A program made the position numbers and the translations under genes. Shown one piece after another: positions 52,157 through 61,184 of a DNA stretch of 64,000 bases. The notes below the pieces were generated by a model. It saw only the letters and a list, made by a program, of their open reading frames with translations. It did not search any database and had not been told where the DNA came from. Each line of letters begins with the position of its first letter. Positions within the stretch are counted from its first letter, which is position 1. Location of the stretch: NCBI GenBank assembly GCA_963785425.1, contig CAWAVG010000002.1:992001-1056000 (forward strand), written 5' to 3'. Origin of the DNA: RYN-133 sp963785425 (GTDB lineage: Bacteria > Actinomycetota > Actinomycetes > Mycobacteriales > Jatrophihabitantaceae).

Positions 52157-52190
52157 CGGAGATTTCGCGCATTCCGGGTAGACCGACGCC

Positions 52191-52424
52191 ATGTCAATGT
52201 CGACAAGCAGGAGCCGCGGCCGGGGCACGCTGAGCCGCGTGCTGGGCGTACTGATCATCGTCTGGCTCGTCATCGGAGCCATCGCCGCCGGGCAGCGGGG
52301 CTACTACAGCTCCAGCAAGACCAACTGCGCCGGGTTCGCCACCATCGCCGTCACGATCATTGCGGGGCCGCTCAACTACATGGGCGTGAACCCCAAGACC
52401 AAGTGCCCGCACCCGAGTAAGTAG
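52191..52424 (+). CDS. Small membrane protein of unknown function
   Basis: A 77-residue protein: basic N-terminus (STSRSRGRGTLSR), one strong span (VLGVLIIVWLVIGAIAAG), then YYSSSKTNCAGFATIAVTIIAGPLNYMGVNPKTKCPHPSK, probably a second span with two flanking cysteines that could pair outside. Short actinobacterial proteins of this shape exist, with no known role. ATG 52191 lies 34 bases after ctaA; a role near heme A assembly is possible but unproven. Confidence 0.65.
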   Translation: MSMSTSRSRGRGTLSRVLGVLIIVWLVIGAIAAGQRGYYSSSKTNCAGFATIAVTIIAGPLNYMGVNPKTKCPHPSK

Positions 52425-52516
52425 CGCCTTTCAGCGCAGCTTCAGAGAAGTTTCAGCGCTGCGGCCCACTGTTCCTCCTGTCAACCGGCACGACCCGCCT
52501 TGGACAGGAGAATCCG

Positions 52517-53011
52517 ATGACCGCAACGCTCAAGACCCTCACGATGGTGCTTCTCACCGTCGTCATCGCCGGCGTCCTCGCCGTGCTGTGTGCTGCGCCC
52601 GCCCAAGCGGACATCTGGCAGACCGACGGCGGCTATGCGATGGAGACGGTGACCTGCAACTCCAGCGAGCATTCGGTGACGGTCGACTTCAACGTCCGCG
52701 GTGAGGACAGCGGCGTCATCGCCGGCTCCGATCTCTTTCCCTTCGAACTCGTCGAGCCGGTGTACGTCACGGTCTGGGAGTGGGTCGGCGGCGCGTGGGT
52801 CCGGAGCGACTGGCATTCGATCAACGCCTACGGACCGTCGTCCATCAAGGTCGACGACACCACCGGCACGACCTACTGGTACTTCTCCTACGCCTTCGCC
52901 ACTCGCTCCGGCGGCTGGGACTACGCGAGTGAGTGGGCGCACGGAGCGGGCCAAGCGGGCCTGTACTCGGACCAGAACGGCTACACGACGTTGACGTCGT
53001 GCAACAGCTGA
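52517..53011 (+). CDS. Secreted protein of unknown function
   Basis: A 164-residue protein with a Sec signal peptide (LTMVLLTVVIAGVLAVLCAAP, cleavage after AQA). The mature part is Trp/Tyr/Ser-rich (VYVTVWEWVGGAWVRSDW, TGTTYWYFSYAF) and has two cysteines (TVTCNSS, LTSCNS) that may form a disulfide linking N- and C-terminal strands. It resembles a small beta-sandwich but I do not recognise the family. Ribosome site GGACAGGAG precedes ATG 52517 well. It ends 5 bases before the convergent DUF445 gene stop. Confidence 0.7.
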   Translation: MTATLKTLTMVLLTVVIAGVLAVLCAAPAQADIWQTDGGYAMETVTCNSSEHSVTVDFNVRGEDSGVIAGSDLFPFELVEPVYVTVWEWVGGAWVRSDWHSINAYGPSSIKVDDTTGTTYWYFSYAFATRSGGWDYASEWAHGAGQAGLYSDQNGYTTLTSCNS

Positions 53012-53015
53012 CCGG

Positions 53016-54269
53016 TCAGAACAGCCGGCCCAGCGCGTAGATCGCGAGGCCGGCGAGCGAGCCCACCACCGTGCCGTTGATCCGGATGAACTGCAGGTCG
53101 CGACCGACCTGCAGTTCGAGCCGGCGCGAGGTCGCCTCGGTGTCCCAGCGCTCGATCGTCGACGAGATCACCGCGGTCAGGTCGTCGCCGTAGTGGATCA
53201 CGATGTGCTCGGCGAGGTTCTGCAACGCCCTCTCGACCCGTGCGGCGAGGCTCGGCTCGTCGCGCAGCACCTCGCCGGCCCGCACCACGAGCCGTTCGAC
53301 GCCACGCCGCAGATCGGATGTGGGGTCCTCGGCGCCGCCGACCACCAGGGACTTGCCGCGCATCCACAGGGTCGACAGCCACTCGCGCACCTGCGGGTGA
53401 TCGAGCAGCTCGACCTTGGCTCGCTCCACCTTCGCGATCTGCTCGGGGTCGGTGCGCAGCCGCTCCGCGAGCGTGCGCAGCTGCCCCTCGTACGCGACAC
53501 GCAACTCGTGGTCGGGGTTGCCCGTGACGTCGGCCAGGAACGACTGCAACGTCGTGAACCCCTTGTTGAACACGCGGTCGTCGACCCAGTCGGGAACCCA
53601 CTCGGGCGACTCCTCCGAGACCCGCCGACGGAACACCCCCCGGTTGTCGTCGAGGAACCGCATCAGCCCCTTCAGCGCGGTCGTGAGGACGTGCTGGTGC
53701 TCGCCGGAGTCACAGACCGCGTCGAGCAGTCGCGCGAGCAGCGGGCCGGTGTCCAGCTCGCGCAGCCGCTTGTCGGCGAAAGCGGCGACGGCGTCGCGCA
53801 GCTCGTTGTCGTGCAGGGTCGTCGCGAGCCCGCTGACCGCGGTGCTCAGCTCGGTCGCCACCCGGCGCGCGTGGTCGGGATCGGCCAGCCACTCGCCCAC
53901 CCGCCTCGGCACCTGCGCCGCGGCGACCCGTTCGGCGACGATCTCACCGGTGAGGAAGTAGTCCTTGACGAACCCGGCCAGCGCCTCGCCGATCTGGTCC
54001 TTCTTCCGGGGGATGATCGCGGTGTGCGGGATCGGGATCCCCAGCGGGTGCCGGAACAACGCGGTGACGGCGAACCAGTCGGCGAGCCCGCCGACCATCG
54101 ACGCCTCCGCCGCGGCTTGGACGTAGCCCCATGCGCCGTGGCCGTCCCCGACGACCCGGCACACGACATACACGGCGGCGGCGAACACCAGCAGGCCGGC
54201 GGCGATCGTCTTCATGCGCCGCAGTGCCCGCACCCGCTCCGGGCTGGGCGGCGGTCCGGGCGCCGTCAT
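53016..54269 (-). CDS. DUF445 family membrane protein
   Basis: A 417-residue protein: N-terminal span (about 22-42, TIAAGLLVFAAAVYVVCRVV), the family's hallmark AAAEASMVGGLADWFAVTALFRHPLGIPIPHTAIIP, a long helical middle, and a C-terminal span with LQFIRINGTVVGSLAGLAIYAL. DUF445 proteins (YjiN/YheB-like) sit in the membrane and have no settled role. ATG 54269 is within the ATGA overlap with the ATP-grasp stop; a longer start at 54287 would overlap more. Part of the unit ctaB - ATP-grasp - DUF445. Confidence 0.88.
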   Translation of the reverse strand: MTAPGPPPSPERVRALRRMKTIAAGLLVFAAAVYVVCRVVGDGHGAWGYVQAAAEASMVGGLADWFAVTALFRHPLGIPIPHTAIIPRKKDQIGEALAGFVKDYFLTGEIVAERVAAAQVPRRVGEWLADPDHARRVATELSTAVSGLATTLHDNELRDAVAAFADKRLRELDTGPLLARLLDAVCDSGEHQHVLTTALKGLMRFLDDNRGVFRRRVSEESPEWVPDWVDDRVFNKGFTTLQSFLADVTGNPDHELRVAYEGQLRTLAERLRTDPEQIAKVERAKVELLDHPQVREWLSTLWMRGKSLVVGGAEDPTSDLRRGVERLVVRAGEVLRDEPSLAARVERALQNLAEHIVIHYGDDLTAVISSTIERWDTEATSRRLELQVGRDLQFIRINGTVVGSLAGLAIYALGRLF

Positions 54270-55129
54270 GCGAGTGCTGCCAGGCACGCCGCGAACCGGT
54301 CGGCGGCGGCATCGTCGTAACGCAGGAACAGCGAGGGCTCGATGAGTTCGAGCTCGATCACGACCGGTCCCGACGGTCCGGGCAACAGGTCCACCCGCGC
54401 ATAGACGGGCGTCACGCCGAACCGGTCACGGACGAAGGACAGGGCCTGGTCACCGACCGCGACCTCGGGCGGAGACGCGACGCGCGCTCCGATCGTCTCG
54501 TCGACGAAGACCGCGTCGTCGTCGCTGAGATCGTGCGTGGTGCCCTCGGGCAGCATCGCGCCCTTGCGGATCGCGTGGCTGAACCGTCCGGCGAAGTAGA
54601 TCAGCGCCGTCTCGCCCGCCCGGTCGACGTCGGCCAGGTACGGCTGCACCAGCACCGTGCGGCCGGCGTCGTGCAGCAAGCAGGCGTGCTTGCCGGCCGC
54701 CGGGGCGTCCGCAGGACCGAACCGGCCCACCCCGCGCGAGCCGGCGCCGACCGACGGTTTGACCACGTACTCGCCCTCGGGGGGCAGCACGATCGCCTCG
54801 CCGGGACGGGCGACGGTGGTGCGCGCGACCGGCACCCCGGCCCGCTCCAGCTCGGCCAGGTAGACCTTGTCGCTGTTCCACTCCACCAGCTCGGCCGGGT
54901 TGTGCAGGCGCTGGACGGAGCGGGCCCAGCGCAGGAAGTCGTCGCGGCGCATCGGGTAGTCCCATGTCGAGCGCAGCACGACCGGCGCGGCGCTCCAGTC
55001 GACCTCCGGGTCGTCCCAGACGGCGAACCTGCCCGCGACATTGCTGTCGGACAGCGGGTCGAGCAACAGCCGGTCGTCGGCGTCGCCGGAGGCGAACGCC
55101 GAGCAGGTGGCGAGCAGCAGGCGGTGCAC
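54266..55129 (-). CDS. ATP-grasp domain protein (RimK-like, substrate unknown)
   Basis: A 287-residue ligase-like protein. It begins LLLATCSAFASGDADDRLLLD (family pattern for short ATP-grasp proteins), then STWDYPMRRDDFLRWA, nucleotide binding VVKPSVGAGSRGVGRF, lid region LVQPYLADVDRAGETALIYFAGRFSHAIRKG, and metal-binding end YARVDLLPGPSGPVVIELELIEPSLFLRY. These are the usual ATP-grasp elements with the E-L-E acid cluster. It follows ctaB by 5 bases on the minus strand and overlaps DUF445. Reaction unknown; a glutathione-synthetase-like carboxylate-amine ligation is expected. Confidence 0.82.
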   Translation of the reverse strand: MHRLLLATCSAFASGDADDRLLLDPLSDSNVAGRFAVWDDPEVDWSAAPVVLRSTWDYPMRRDDFLRWARSVQRLHNPAELVEWNSDKVYLAELERAGVPVARTTVARPGEAIVLPPEGEYVVKPSVGAGSRGVGRFGPADAPAAGKHACLLHDAGRTVLVQPYLADVDRAGETALIYFAGRFSHAIRKGAMLPEGTTHDLSDDDAVFVDETIGARVASPPEVAVGDQALSFVRDRFGVTPVYARVDLLPGPSGPVVIELELIEPSLFLRYDDAAADRFAACLAALA

Positions 55130-55134
55130 GAGGG

Positions 55135-56154
55135 TCAGCGCACGAAGGTGTCGATCGCGACGGCCACGAACACGAAGGCCAGGTAGGTGTTCGACAGGTG
55201 GAAGAACTGCATCGGCTTGACGACGGCACCATCCGGGCCGTCGCCCGTCCCGCAAGAGCCGGCGCGGATCGTCGCCCGCAGCAGGCGATGCGCCCCCACG
55301 ATCAGCACGCCGCCCGCGAGCAGCGCCAGCACCCCGTAGACCCAGTCGGTTGCCAGCGGCCACAGGACGAGCGAGGCGGCGACGGTCAGCCAGGTGTAGA
55401 CGGTGATCTCGACGGCCACGCGCCGCGCCGGGGCGACGACGGGCAACATCGGCACCCCTGCCCGCGCATAGTCCTCGCGGTAGCGGGTGGCCAGCGCCCA
55501 CGTGTGCGGCGGCGTCCAGAAGAAGACGACGGCGAACAGGGCGAACGGTGCCGCCGCGAGCGAACCGGTCACCGCCGTCCAGCCGATGAGCACGGGCATG
55601 CACCCGGCGACGCCGCCCCAGACGATGTTCTGAGCGGTGCGCCGTTTCAGCAGCATCGTGTACACGACGATGTAGAACGCGATCGCCACGAACGTCAGCG
55701 CGCCGGCCAGCCAATTCGTCACGACACCGATAGCGGCGACCGAGAGCGCGCCGAGCACGAGACCGAACACGAGCGCACCGGTCGGTGACACCTCATGGCG
55801 CGCGAGCGGGCGGCGGCCGGTACGGCGCATGATCGCGTCGATGTCGCGGTCGAGGTAGCAGTTGAGGGCGTTCGCGCTCCCGGCGGCGAGCGTGCCGCCG
55901 AGCATCGTGACCAGGGCGACCGTCCAGGCGGGCAGGCCACGGGCCGCCAGCACCATCGACGGCAGTGTGGTCACCAGCAGCAGTTCGATGATGCGCGGCT
56001 TGGTCAGCGCGACGTAGGCGGCGATCCGGCTGCGGTGCGGGCGCGGCCGGGCCATCAGACCGTGGGCGACCACGCCGGATGAGGGCCGCGACGCGACGGG
56101 GGTGACACCGTCATCGAGGCCCGTAGGAACGGGCGCCACCGGCGTCTGCGTCAC
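55135..56154 (-). CDS. ctaB: Protoheme IX farnesyltransferase (heme O synthase)
   Basis: A 339-residue UbiA-family prenyltransferase with about nine spans. First Asp-rich motif NALNCYLDRDIDAIMRRTGRRPL, second part YTMLLKRRTAQNIVWGG, and FFWTPPHTWALATRYREDYARAGVPMLP, the CtaB signature. N-terminal 40 residues (MTQTPVAPVP...) are an extra hydrophilic tail. It farnesylates heme B to heme O, the substrate of CtaA at 51.2 kb. Divergent from tkt; the 150-base gap contains promoters for both. Confidence 0.95.
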   Translation of the reverse strand: MTQTPVAPVPTGLDDGVTPVASRPSSGVVAHGLMARPRPHRSRIAAYVALTKPRIIELLLVTTLPSMVLAARGLPAWTVALVTMLGGTLAAGSANALNCYLDRDIDAIMRRTGRRPLARHEVSPTGALVFGLVLGALSVAAIGVVTNWLAGALTFVAIAFYIVVYTMLLKRRTAQNIVWGGVAGCMPVLIGWTAVTGSLAAAPFALFAVVFFWTPPHTWALATRYREDYARAGVPMLPVVAPARRVAVEITVYTWLTVAASLVLWPLATDWVYGVLALLAGGVLIVGAHRLLRATIRAGSCGTGDGPDGAVVKPMQFFHLSNTYLAFVFVAVAIDTFVR

Positions 56155-56304
56155 GGCGACCAGCTTAACGGTCGTGCTGACCGCCGATGCACGCGGCGGG
56201 TGCGCGTGGAACGGTTCTTCGGATCACAGCGGATGGCTACGCTGGTAGTTGGGGTAAGCCCTTACAGAACACCACCGCTGAACAGCGAAGGGACCTCGAC
56301 CATC

Positions 56305-58413
56305 GTGGCCACTACCCAAGCCAGCAAATCCGAAGGCGTGCACACGGCGCACCCGAAGTGGTGGACCGATCTGGACACCAAGGCGGTCGACACCGCCCGC
56401 CTGCTCGCCGCCGACGCCGTCCAGAAGGCCGGCAGCGGGCATCCCGGTACCGCGATGAGCCTCGCGCCGCTGGCCTACCTGCTCTATCAGCGCGTCATGC
56501 GCCACGATCCGACCGACCCCGAATGGGTCGGCCGCGACCGCTTCATCCTCTCCAACGGCCACTCGTCGCTGACGCAGTACTGCCAGCTGTTCCTGTCGGG
56601 CTACGGGCTCGAACTGTCCGATCTCGAGTCACTGCGCACGTGGGAGTCGCGGACCCCGGGCCACCCGGAGTACCACCACACGGCCGGTGTCGAGATCACG
56701 ACCGGCCCGCTGGGCCAGGGCGTCGCGAACGGGGTCGGGATGGCGATGGCGTCGCGCCGCGAGCGCGGGCTGTTCGATCCGGACGCCGCCGCCGGCGAAT
56801 CGCCGTTCGACCACTTCATCTACGTCGTCGCCGGCGACGGGTGCATGGAGGAGGGTGTCGCCAGCGAGGCGTCCTCGCTCGCCGGGCACCAGCAGCTCGG
56901 CAATCTCATCCTGTTCTACGACGACAACCACATCTCGATCGAGGACGACACCGCGGTCGCGTTCAGCGAGGACGTGCTCGCCCGCTACGAGGCCTACGGC
57001 TGGCATGTCCAGCGCGTCGACTCCGGCGAGGACGTCACGGCGCTCGAGGACGCGATCAAGAAGGCGCAGCGTGTCACCGACAAGCCGTCGTTCATCGCCG
57101 TCCGCACCATCATCGGGTGGCCCGCACCGACCAAGCAGAACACCGGCAAAGCGCACGGTTCGGCGCTCGGCGACGACGAGATCGCCAAGACCAAGAAGAT
57201 CCTCGGCTTCGACCCCGACGTCTCGTTCTACGTCGACGACGAGGTACTCGCCCACGCCCGCCAGGTCATCGACCGCGGACGCGAGGCACACGCCGAGTGG
57301 CAGAAGCAGTACGACGCCTGGGCGGACAAGAACAAGAAGGCGTTCGAGCTGCACGAACGCCTCGCCAACCGCACGCTGCCCAGCGGCTGGACCGAGGCGC
57401 TGCCGACGTGGCCGACCGAGAAGGACGGCAAGGCGAATGCGGTCTCGACGCGCAAGGCGTCCGGCGAGGTGCTGACCAAGCTGGCCCAGGTGCTGCCGGA
57501 GCTGTGGGGCGGTTCGGCCGACCTCGCCGAGAGCAACAACACGACGATGGAGGGCGAGCCGAGCTTCGTCCCGGCCAAGTACCAGACCAAGATGTGGCAG
57601 GGCGGCCCGTACGGGCGCACCCTGCACTTCGGCATCCGCGAGCATGCGATGGGCGCGATCCTCAACGGCATCAACGTCCACGGCGGCACGCGCGCCTACG
57701 GCGGAACGTTCCTCGTGTTCAGCGACTACATGCGCCCGCCGGTCCGTCTCGCCGCCCTCATGGGGGTTCCGTCGATCTTCGTGTGGACCCACGACTCCAT
57801 CGGGCTGGGCGGTGACGGCCCGACGCACCAGCCGATCGAGCACCTCGCCTCGCTGCGCGCCATCCCCGGCCTCGACGTGGTGCGCCCCGCGGATCCGAAC
57901 GAGACGGCGGCCTGCTGGCGTCGCATCCTGGAGAAGACCGACGGACCGGCCGGTATCGCACTCTCGCGGCAGAACCTCCGGGTGCTCGACCCGGTGAAGA
58001 CCGCTGATGCCGGCAAGGGTGCCTACGTCCTGGAAGAGGCCTCGACCGGACGTGCCCAGGTGATCATCATCGCCACGGGCTCGGAGGTCGAACTGGCCCT
58101 ACAGGCACGCGACTCACTCGAGGCCGAAGGCACGCCTACCCGGGTCGTATCGATGCCGTGCGTCGAGTGGTTCGAGGCGCAGCCCGCGTCCTACCGCCAG
58201 CAGATCCTGCCGCCCGAGGTCAAGGCCAGGGTCAGCGTGGAGGCCGCCGTCAAGCAGGGCTGGCGCGAGTACGTCGGCGAGGCCGGCGAAATGGTGTCGA
58301 TCGAGCACTTCGGCGCCAGCGCCGAGGGCGACGTGCTGTTCGAGCAGTTCGGATTCACACCCGACCGGGTGGTAGCAGCCGCCCATTCCGCATTGCAACA
58401 CGCAGGAAACTGA
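56305..58413 (+). CDS. tkt: Transketolase
   Basis: A 702-residue thiamine-diphosphate enzyme. AGSGHPGTAMSLAPLAYLLY, ThDP motif GDGCMEEGVASEASSLAG through YDDNHISIED, second domain with GIREHAMGAILNG and HDSIGLGGDGPTHQPIEHLA, and C-terminal domain ATGSEVELALQA. It moves two-carbon units between sugar phosphates in the non-oxidative pentose-phosphate pathway. GTG 56305 gives VATTQASKSEGVHTAHPKWW; an ATG-led frame upstream (56200) is not family-like. First gene of tkt-tal-zwf-opcA-pgl. Confidence 0.97.
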   Translation: MATTQASKSEGVHTAHPKWWTDLDTKAVDTARLLAADAVQKAGSGHPGTAMSLAPLAYLLYQRVMRHDPTDPEWVGRDRFILSNGHSSLTQYCQLFLSGYGLELSDLESLRTWESRTPGHPEYHHTAGVEITTGPLGQGVANGVGMAMASRRERGLFDPDAAAGESPFDHFIYVVAGDGCMEEGVASEASSLAGHQQLGNLILFYDDNHISIEDDTAVAFSEDVLARYEAYGWHVQRVDSGEDVTALEDAIKKAQRVTDKPSFIAVRTIIGWPAPTKQNTGKAHGSALGDDEIAKTKKILGFDPDVSFYVDDEVLAHARQVIDRGREAHAEWQKQYDAWADKNKKAFELHERLANRTLPSGWTEALPTWPTEKDGKANAVSTRKASGEVLTKLAQVLPELWGGSADLAESNNTTMEGEPSFVPAKYQTKMWQGGPYGRTLHFGIREHAMGAILNGINVHGGTRAYGGTFLVFSDYMRPPVRLAALMGVPSIFVWTHDSIGLGGDGPTHQPIEHLASLRAIPGLDVVRPADPNETAACWRRILEKTDGPAGIALSRQNLRVLDPVKTADAGKGAYVLEEASTGRAQVIIIATGSEVELALQARDSLEAEGTPTRVVSMPCVEWFEAQPASYRQQILPPEVKARVSVEAAVKQGWREYVGEAGEMVSIEHFGASAEGDVLFEQFGFTPDRVVAAAHSALQHAGN

Positions 58414-58425
58414 GGAGATAGACCC

Positions 58426-59532
58426 ATGACCGACGCACTTGCCGACCTTTCCGCCCAGGACGTCTCAGTCTGGCTGGACGACATCAGCCGCGAACGCCTG
58501 CGCACCGGCAACCTGCAGGAACTCGTCGACACCAAGCACGTTGTCGGCGTGACGAGCAACCCGACGATCTTCCAGAAGGCCCTCGAGAAGGGCGACGCGT
58601 ACGACGAGCAGGTGCAGGAACTCGCCGCCCGCAAGATCGCCGTCGACGGCGCGATCCGCTACTTGATGGCCTACGACATCCGCTGGGCCTGCGACGTGCT
58701 GCGGCCCGTGTTCGATCGCACCGACGGCAAGGACGGCCGGGTCTCGATCGAGGTCGACCCGCGGATCGCGCACGACACAGATCGCACCGTCGCCGAGGCC
58801 AAGGGCCTGTGGTGGCTCGTCGACCGTCCCAACGTGATGATCAAGATCCCGGCGACCTCCGAGGGGTTGGCCGCGATCACCGCGGCGACCGCGGCCGGCA
58901 TCAATGTCAACGTCACTCTGATCTTCGGCCTCGACCGCTACGACGCGGTGATGGACGCCTACATGACCGGACTCGAGAGCGCCAAGAGCGCGGGCATCGA
59001 CCTGTCCACGATCCGTTCGGTGGCCTCGTTCTTCGTGTCGCGTGTCGACACCGAGGTCGACAAGCGCCTCGACAAGATCGGCACCCGCGAGGCGGCCGAG
59101 CTGCGGGGCAAGGCGGGCGTCGCCAATGCGCGGCTGGCCTACGAGCGGTACGAGAAGGTCATCGCGTCCGACCGGTGGAAGGCCCTCAAGGAGGCCGGCG
59201 CCCACGCGCAGCGCCCGCTGTGGGCCTCGACCGGTGTCAAGGACCCGGCCTACGACGACACCATGTACGTCGTCGACCTGTGCGCGCCGAACACGGTCAA
59301 CACGATGCCCGAAGCCACGCTCGACGCCGTTGCCGAACACGGCACGATCAAGGGCGACCAGATCTCCGGCACCTACGACGAGGCCCGCCAGGTGATCGAC
59401 GCGCTGAACGAGCTCGGCGTCGAGTACGACGACTTCATCGAGGTGCTCGAGGTCGAGGGCGTGCAGAAGTTCGAGGACTCGTACGCCCAGCTGGCCGAGA
59501 GCGTCAAGGCCAATCTCGAGAAGGCAACCTGA
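58426..59532 (+). CDS. tal: Transaldolase (TalB/long actinobacterial type)
   Basis: A 368-residue transaldolase: SVWLDDISRERLRTGNLQ, VVGVTSNPTIFQKAL, Schiff-base lysine in RPNVMIKIPATSEG, then VNVTLIFGLDRYDAVMDAYM, SVASFFVSRVDTEVD, RPLWASTGVKDPAY. It transfers dihydroxyacetone units between sedoheptulose-7-phosphate and glyceraldehyde-3-phosphate. Starts 12 bases after tkt with a GAGGAG ribosome site. Confidence 0.97.
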   Translation: MTDALADLSAQDVSVWLDDISRERLRTGNLQELVDTKHVVGVTSNPTIFQKALEKGDAYDEQVQELAARKIAVDGAIRYLMAYDIRWACDVLRPVFDRTDGKDGRVSIEVDPRIAHDTDRTVAEAKGLWWLVDRPNVMIKIPATSEGLAAITAATAAGINVNVTLIFGLDRYDAVMDAYMTGLESAKSAGIDLSTIRSVASFFVSRVDTEVDKRLDKIGTREAAELRGKAGVANARLAYERYEKVIASDRWKALKEAGAHAQRPLWASTGVKDPAYDDTMYVVDLCAPNTVNTMPEATLDAVAEHGTIKGDQISGTYDEARQVIDALNELGVEYDDFIEVLEVEGVQKFEDSYAQLAESVKANLEKAT

Positions 59533-59534
59533 CG

Positions 59535-61184
59535 GTGACCGATTCCACGCAGGTCGAGGAGGAAGCGGCCGAGCTGCCGTCCGAACCCGACCCGGCCGAG
59601 CCGCGCCCGCGCGATACGGCGCCGCCCAGCAGGCATCCGGGCGCGGCCCCGTCGGCTCGGGACAGCGACACCAATCCGCTGCGCGATCCGCGTGACCGGC
59701 GGCTGCCGAGGGTGCCGCCGCCGTGCGCGCTCGTGGTCTTCGGTGTGACCGGCGACCTGGCGCGAAAGAAGCTGTTGCCGGCGATCTACGACCTGGCCAA
59801 TCGGGGTCTGCTTCCCGCGGACTTCGTGCTGCTCGGTTTCGCCCGCCGCGACTGGGAGGACGGCGACTTCGAGGACCTGGCGAAGAACGCGGCCAAGGAG
59901 CACGCTCGCACGGACTGGAAAGAGGACGTGTGGGCGCGCCTGTCCGGCGACATCATGTTCGTACCGGGCTCGTTCGACGACGACGAAGCATTCGACAACC
60001 TGCACCAGACCCTCGACGATCTCTGCAGCTCGCACGGCATCAAGGGCAACGCCGCGTTCTACCTGTCGATCCCGCCGAAGATGTTCCCGACCGTGCTCCA
60101 GCAGATGGAGCGCACCGGCATGGCCGACAACAAGACCGCGGGCGGTTGGCGCCGGGTCGTCGTCGAGAAGCCGTTCGGGCACGACCTGCCGAGCGCGCTG
60201 GAGCTCAACAGGCTGGTCGACGACGTGTTCACTGCGCAGGACGTGTTCCGGATCGACCACTACCTGGGCAAGGAGACCGTCCAGAACCTGATGGCGCTGC
60301 GGTTCGCCAACCAGCTGTTCGAGCCGGTGTTCAACGCGAACTTCGTCGACTCGGTGCAGATCACGATGGCCGAGGACGTCGGCATCGCCGGCCGCGCAGC
60401 GTTCTACGACGTGACCGGCGCGGCGCGCGACGTGCTGCAGAACCACCTGCTGCAACTGCTCGCGCTCGTCGCCATGGAGGAGCCGGTCGAGTTCACGGCC
60501 GAGGCGATCCAGACCGAGAAGCTCAAGGTGCTCCGGGCCATCACCCTGCCGCACGACCTCGAGGCGTACGCCATTCGCGGTCAGTACGACCAGGGCTGGC
60601 AGGCCGGCGAGCGCGTCGCGGCGTACACCGGCGAGAAGGACGTGCCGGAGGACTCGAAGACCGAGACGTACGCGGCTGTGCGACTGGGTATCGACACCCG
60701 GCGCTGGGCCGGCGTGCCGTTCTACCTGCGCACCGGCAAGCGACTGCCACGTCGCGTCACCGAGATTGCCGTGCTGTTCAAGAAGGCTCCGCACCTGCCG
60801 TTCAGCCAGACCGACACCCAGGAACTCGGCCACAACCAGCTCGTGATCCGCGTGCAGCCGGACGAGGGTGTCGCACTGAAGTTCGGGTCGAAGGTACCCG
60901 GTTCGGCGATGGAGGTCCGCGACGTCGCGATGGACTTCCTGTACGGCGAGGCGTTCACCGAGTCCTCGCCCGAGGCCTACGAGCGGCTGATCCTGGACGT
61001 GCTGCTGGGCGACTCGACCCTGTTCCCCCGCAACGCCGAGGTCGAGGCGTCCTGGCGGGTCATCGACCCGCTCGAGGACTTCTGGGCCGGCCAGGAGCCG
61101 GCCAAGTATCGCGCCGGCGAATGGGGACCGAAGGAGTCCGACGAGATGCTCGCCCGTGACGGCAGGACGTGGAGAAGGCCGTGA
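59535..61184 (+). CDS. zwf: Glucose-6-phosphate 1-dehydrogenase with N-terminal extension
   Basis: A 549-residue enzyme making NADPH and 6-phosphogluconolactone. NADP loop VVFGVTGDLARKKLLPA, catalytic RIDHYLGKETVQNLMALRFAN, EKPFGHDLPSA, and SVQITMAEDVGI. GTG 59535 lies 2 bases after tal and gives a ~55-residue Pro/Asp/Glu-rich extension (VEEEAAELPSEPDPAEPRP...) before the loop; family members average about 510. The extension has no ATG inside suitable as an alternate start, so it may be real and disordered. Works with OpcA encoded next. Confidence 0.96.
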   Translation: MTDSTQVEEEAAELPSEPDPAEPRPRDTAPPSRHPGAAPSARDSDTNPLRDPRDRRLPRVPPPCALVVFGVTGDLARKKLLPAIYDLANRGLLPADFVLLGFARRDWEDGDFEDLAKNAAKEHARTDWKEDVWARLSGDIMFVPGSFDDDEAFDNLHQTLDDLCSSHGIKGNAAFYLSIPPKMFPTVLQQMERTGMADNKTAGGWRRVVVEKPFGHDLPSALELNRLVDDVFTAQDVFRIDHYLGKETVQNLMALRFANQLFEPVFNANFVDSVQITMAEDVGIAGRAAFYDVTGAARDVLQNHLLQLLALVAMEEPVEFTAEAIQTEKLKVLRAITLPHDLEAYAIRGQYDQGWQAGERVAAYTGEKDVPEDSKTETYAAVRLGIDTRRWAGVPFYLRTGKRLPRRVTEIAVLFKKAPHLPFSQTDTQELGHNQLVIRVQPDEGVALKFGSKVPGSAMEVRDVAMDFLYGEAFTESSPEAYERLILDVLLGDSTLFPRNAEVEASWRVIDPLEDFWAGQEPAKYRAGEWGPKESDEMLARDGRTWRRP

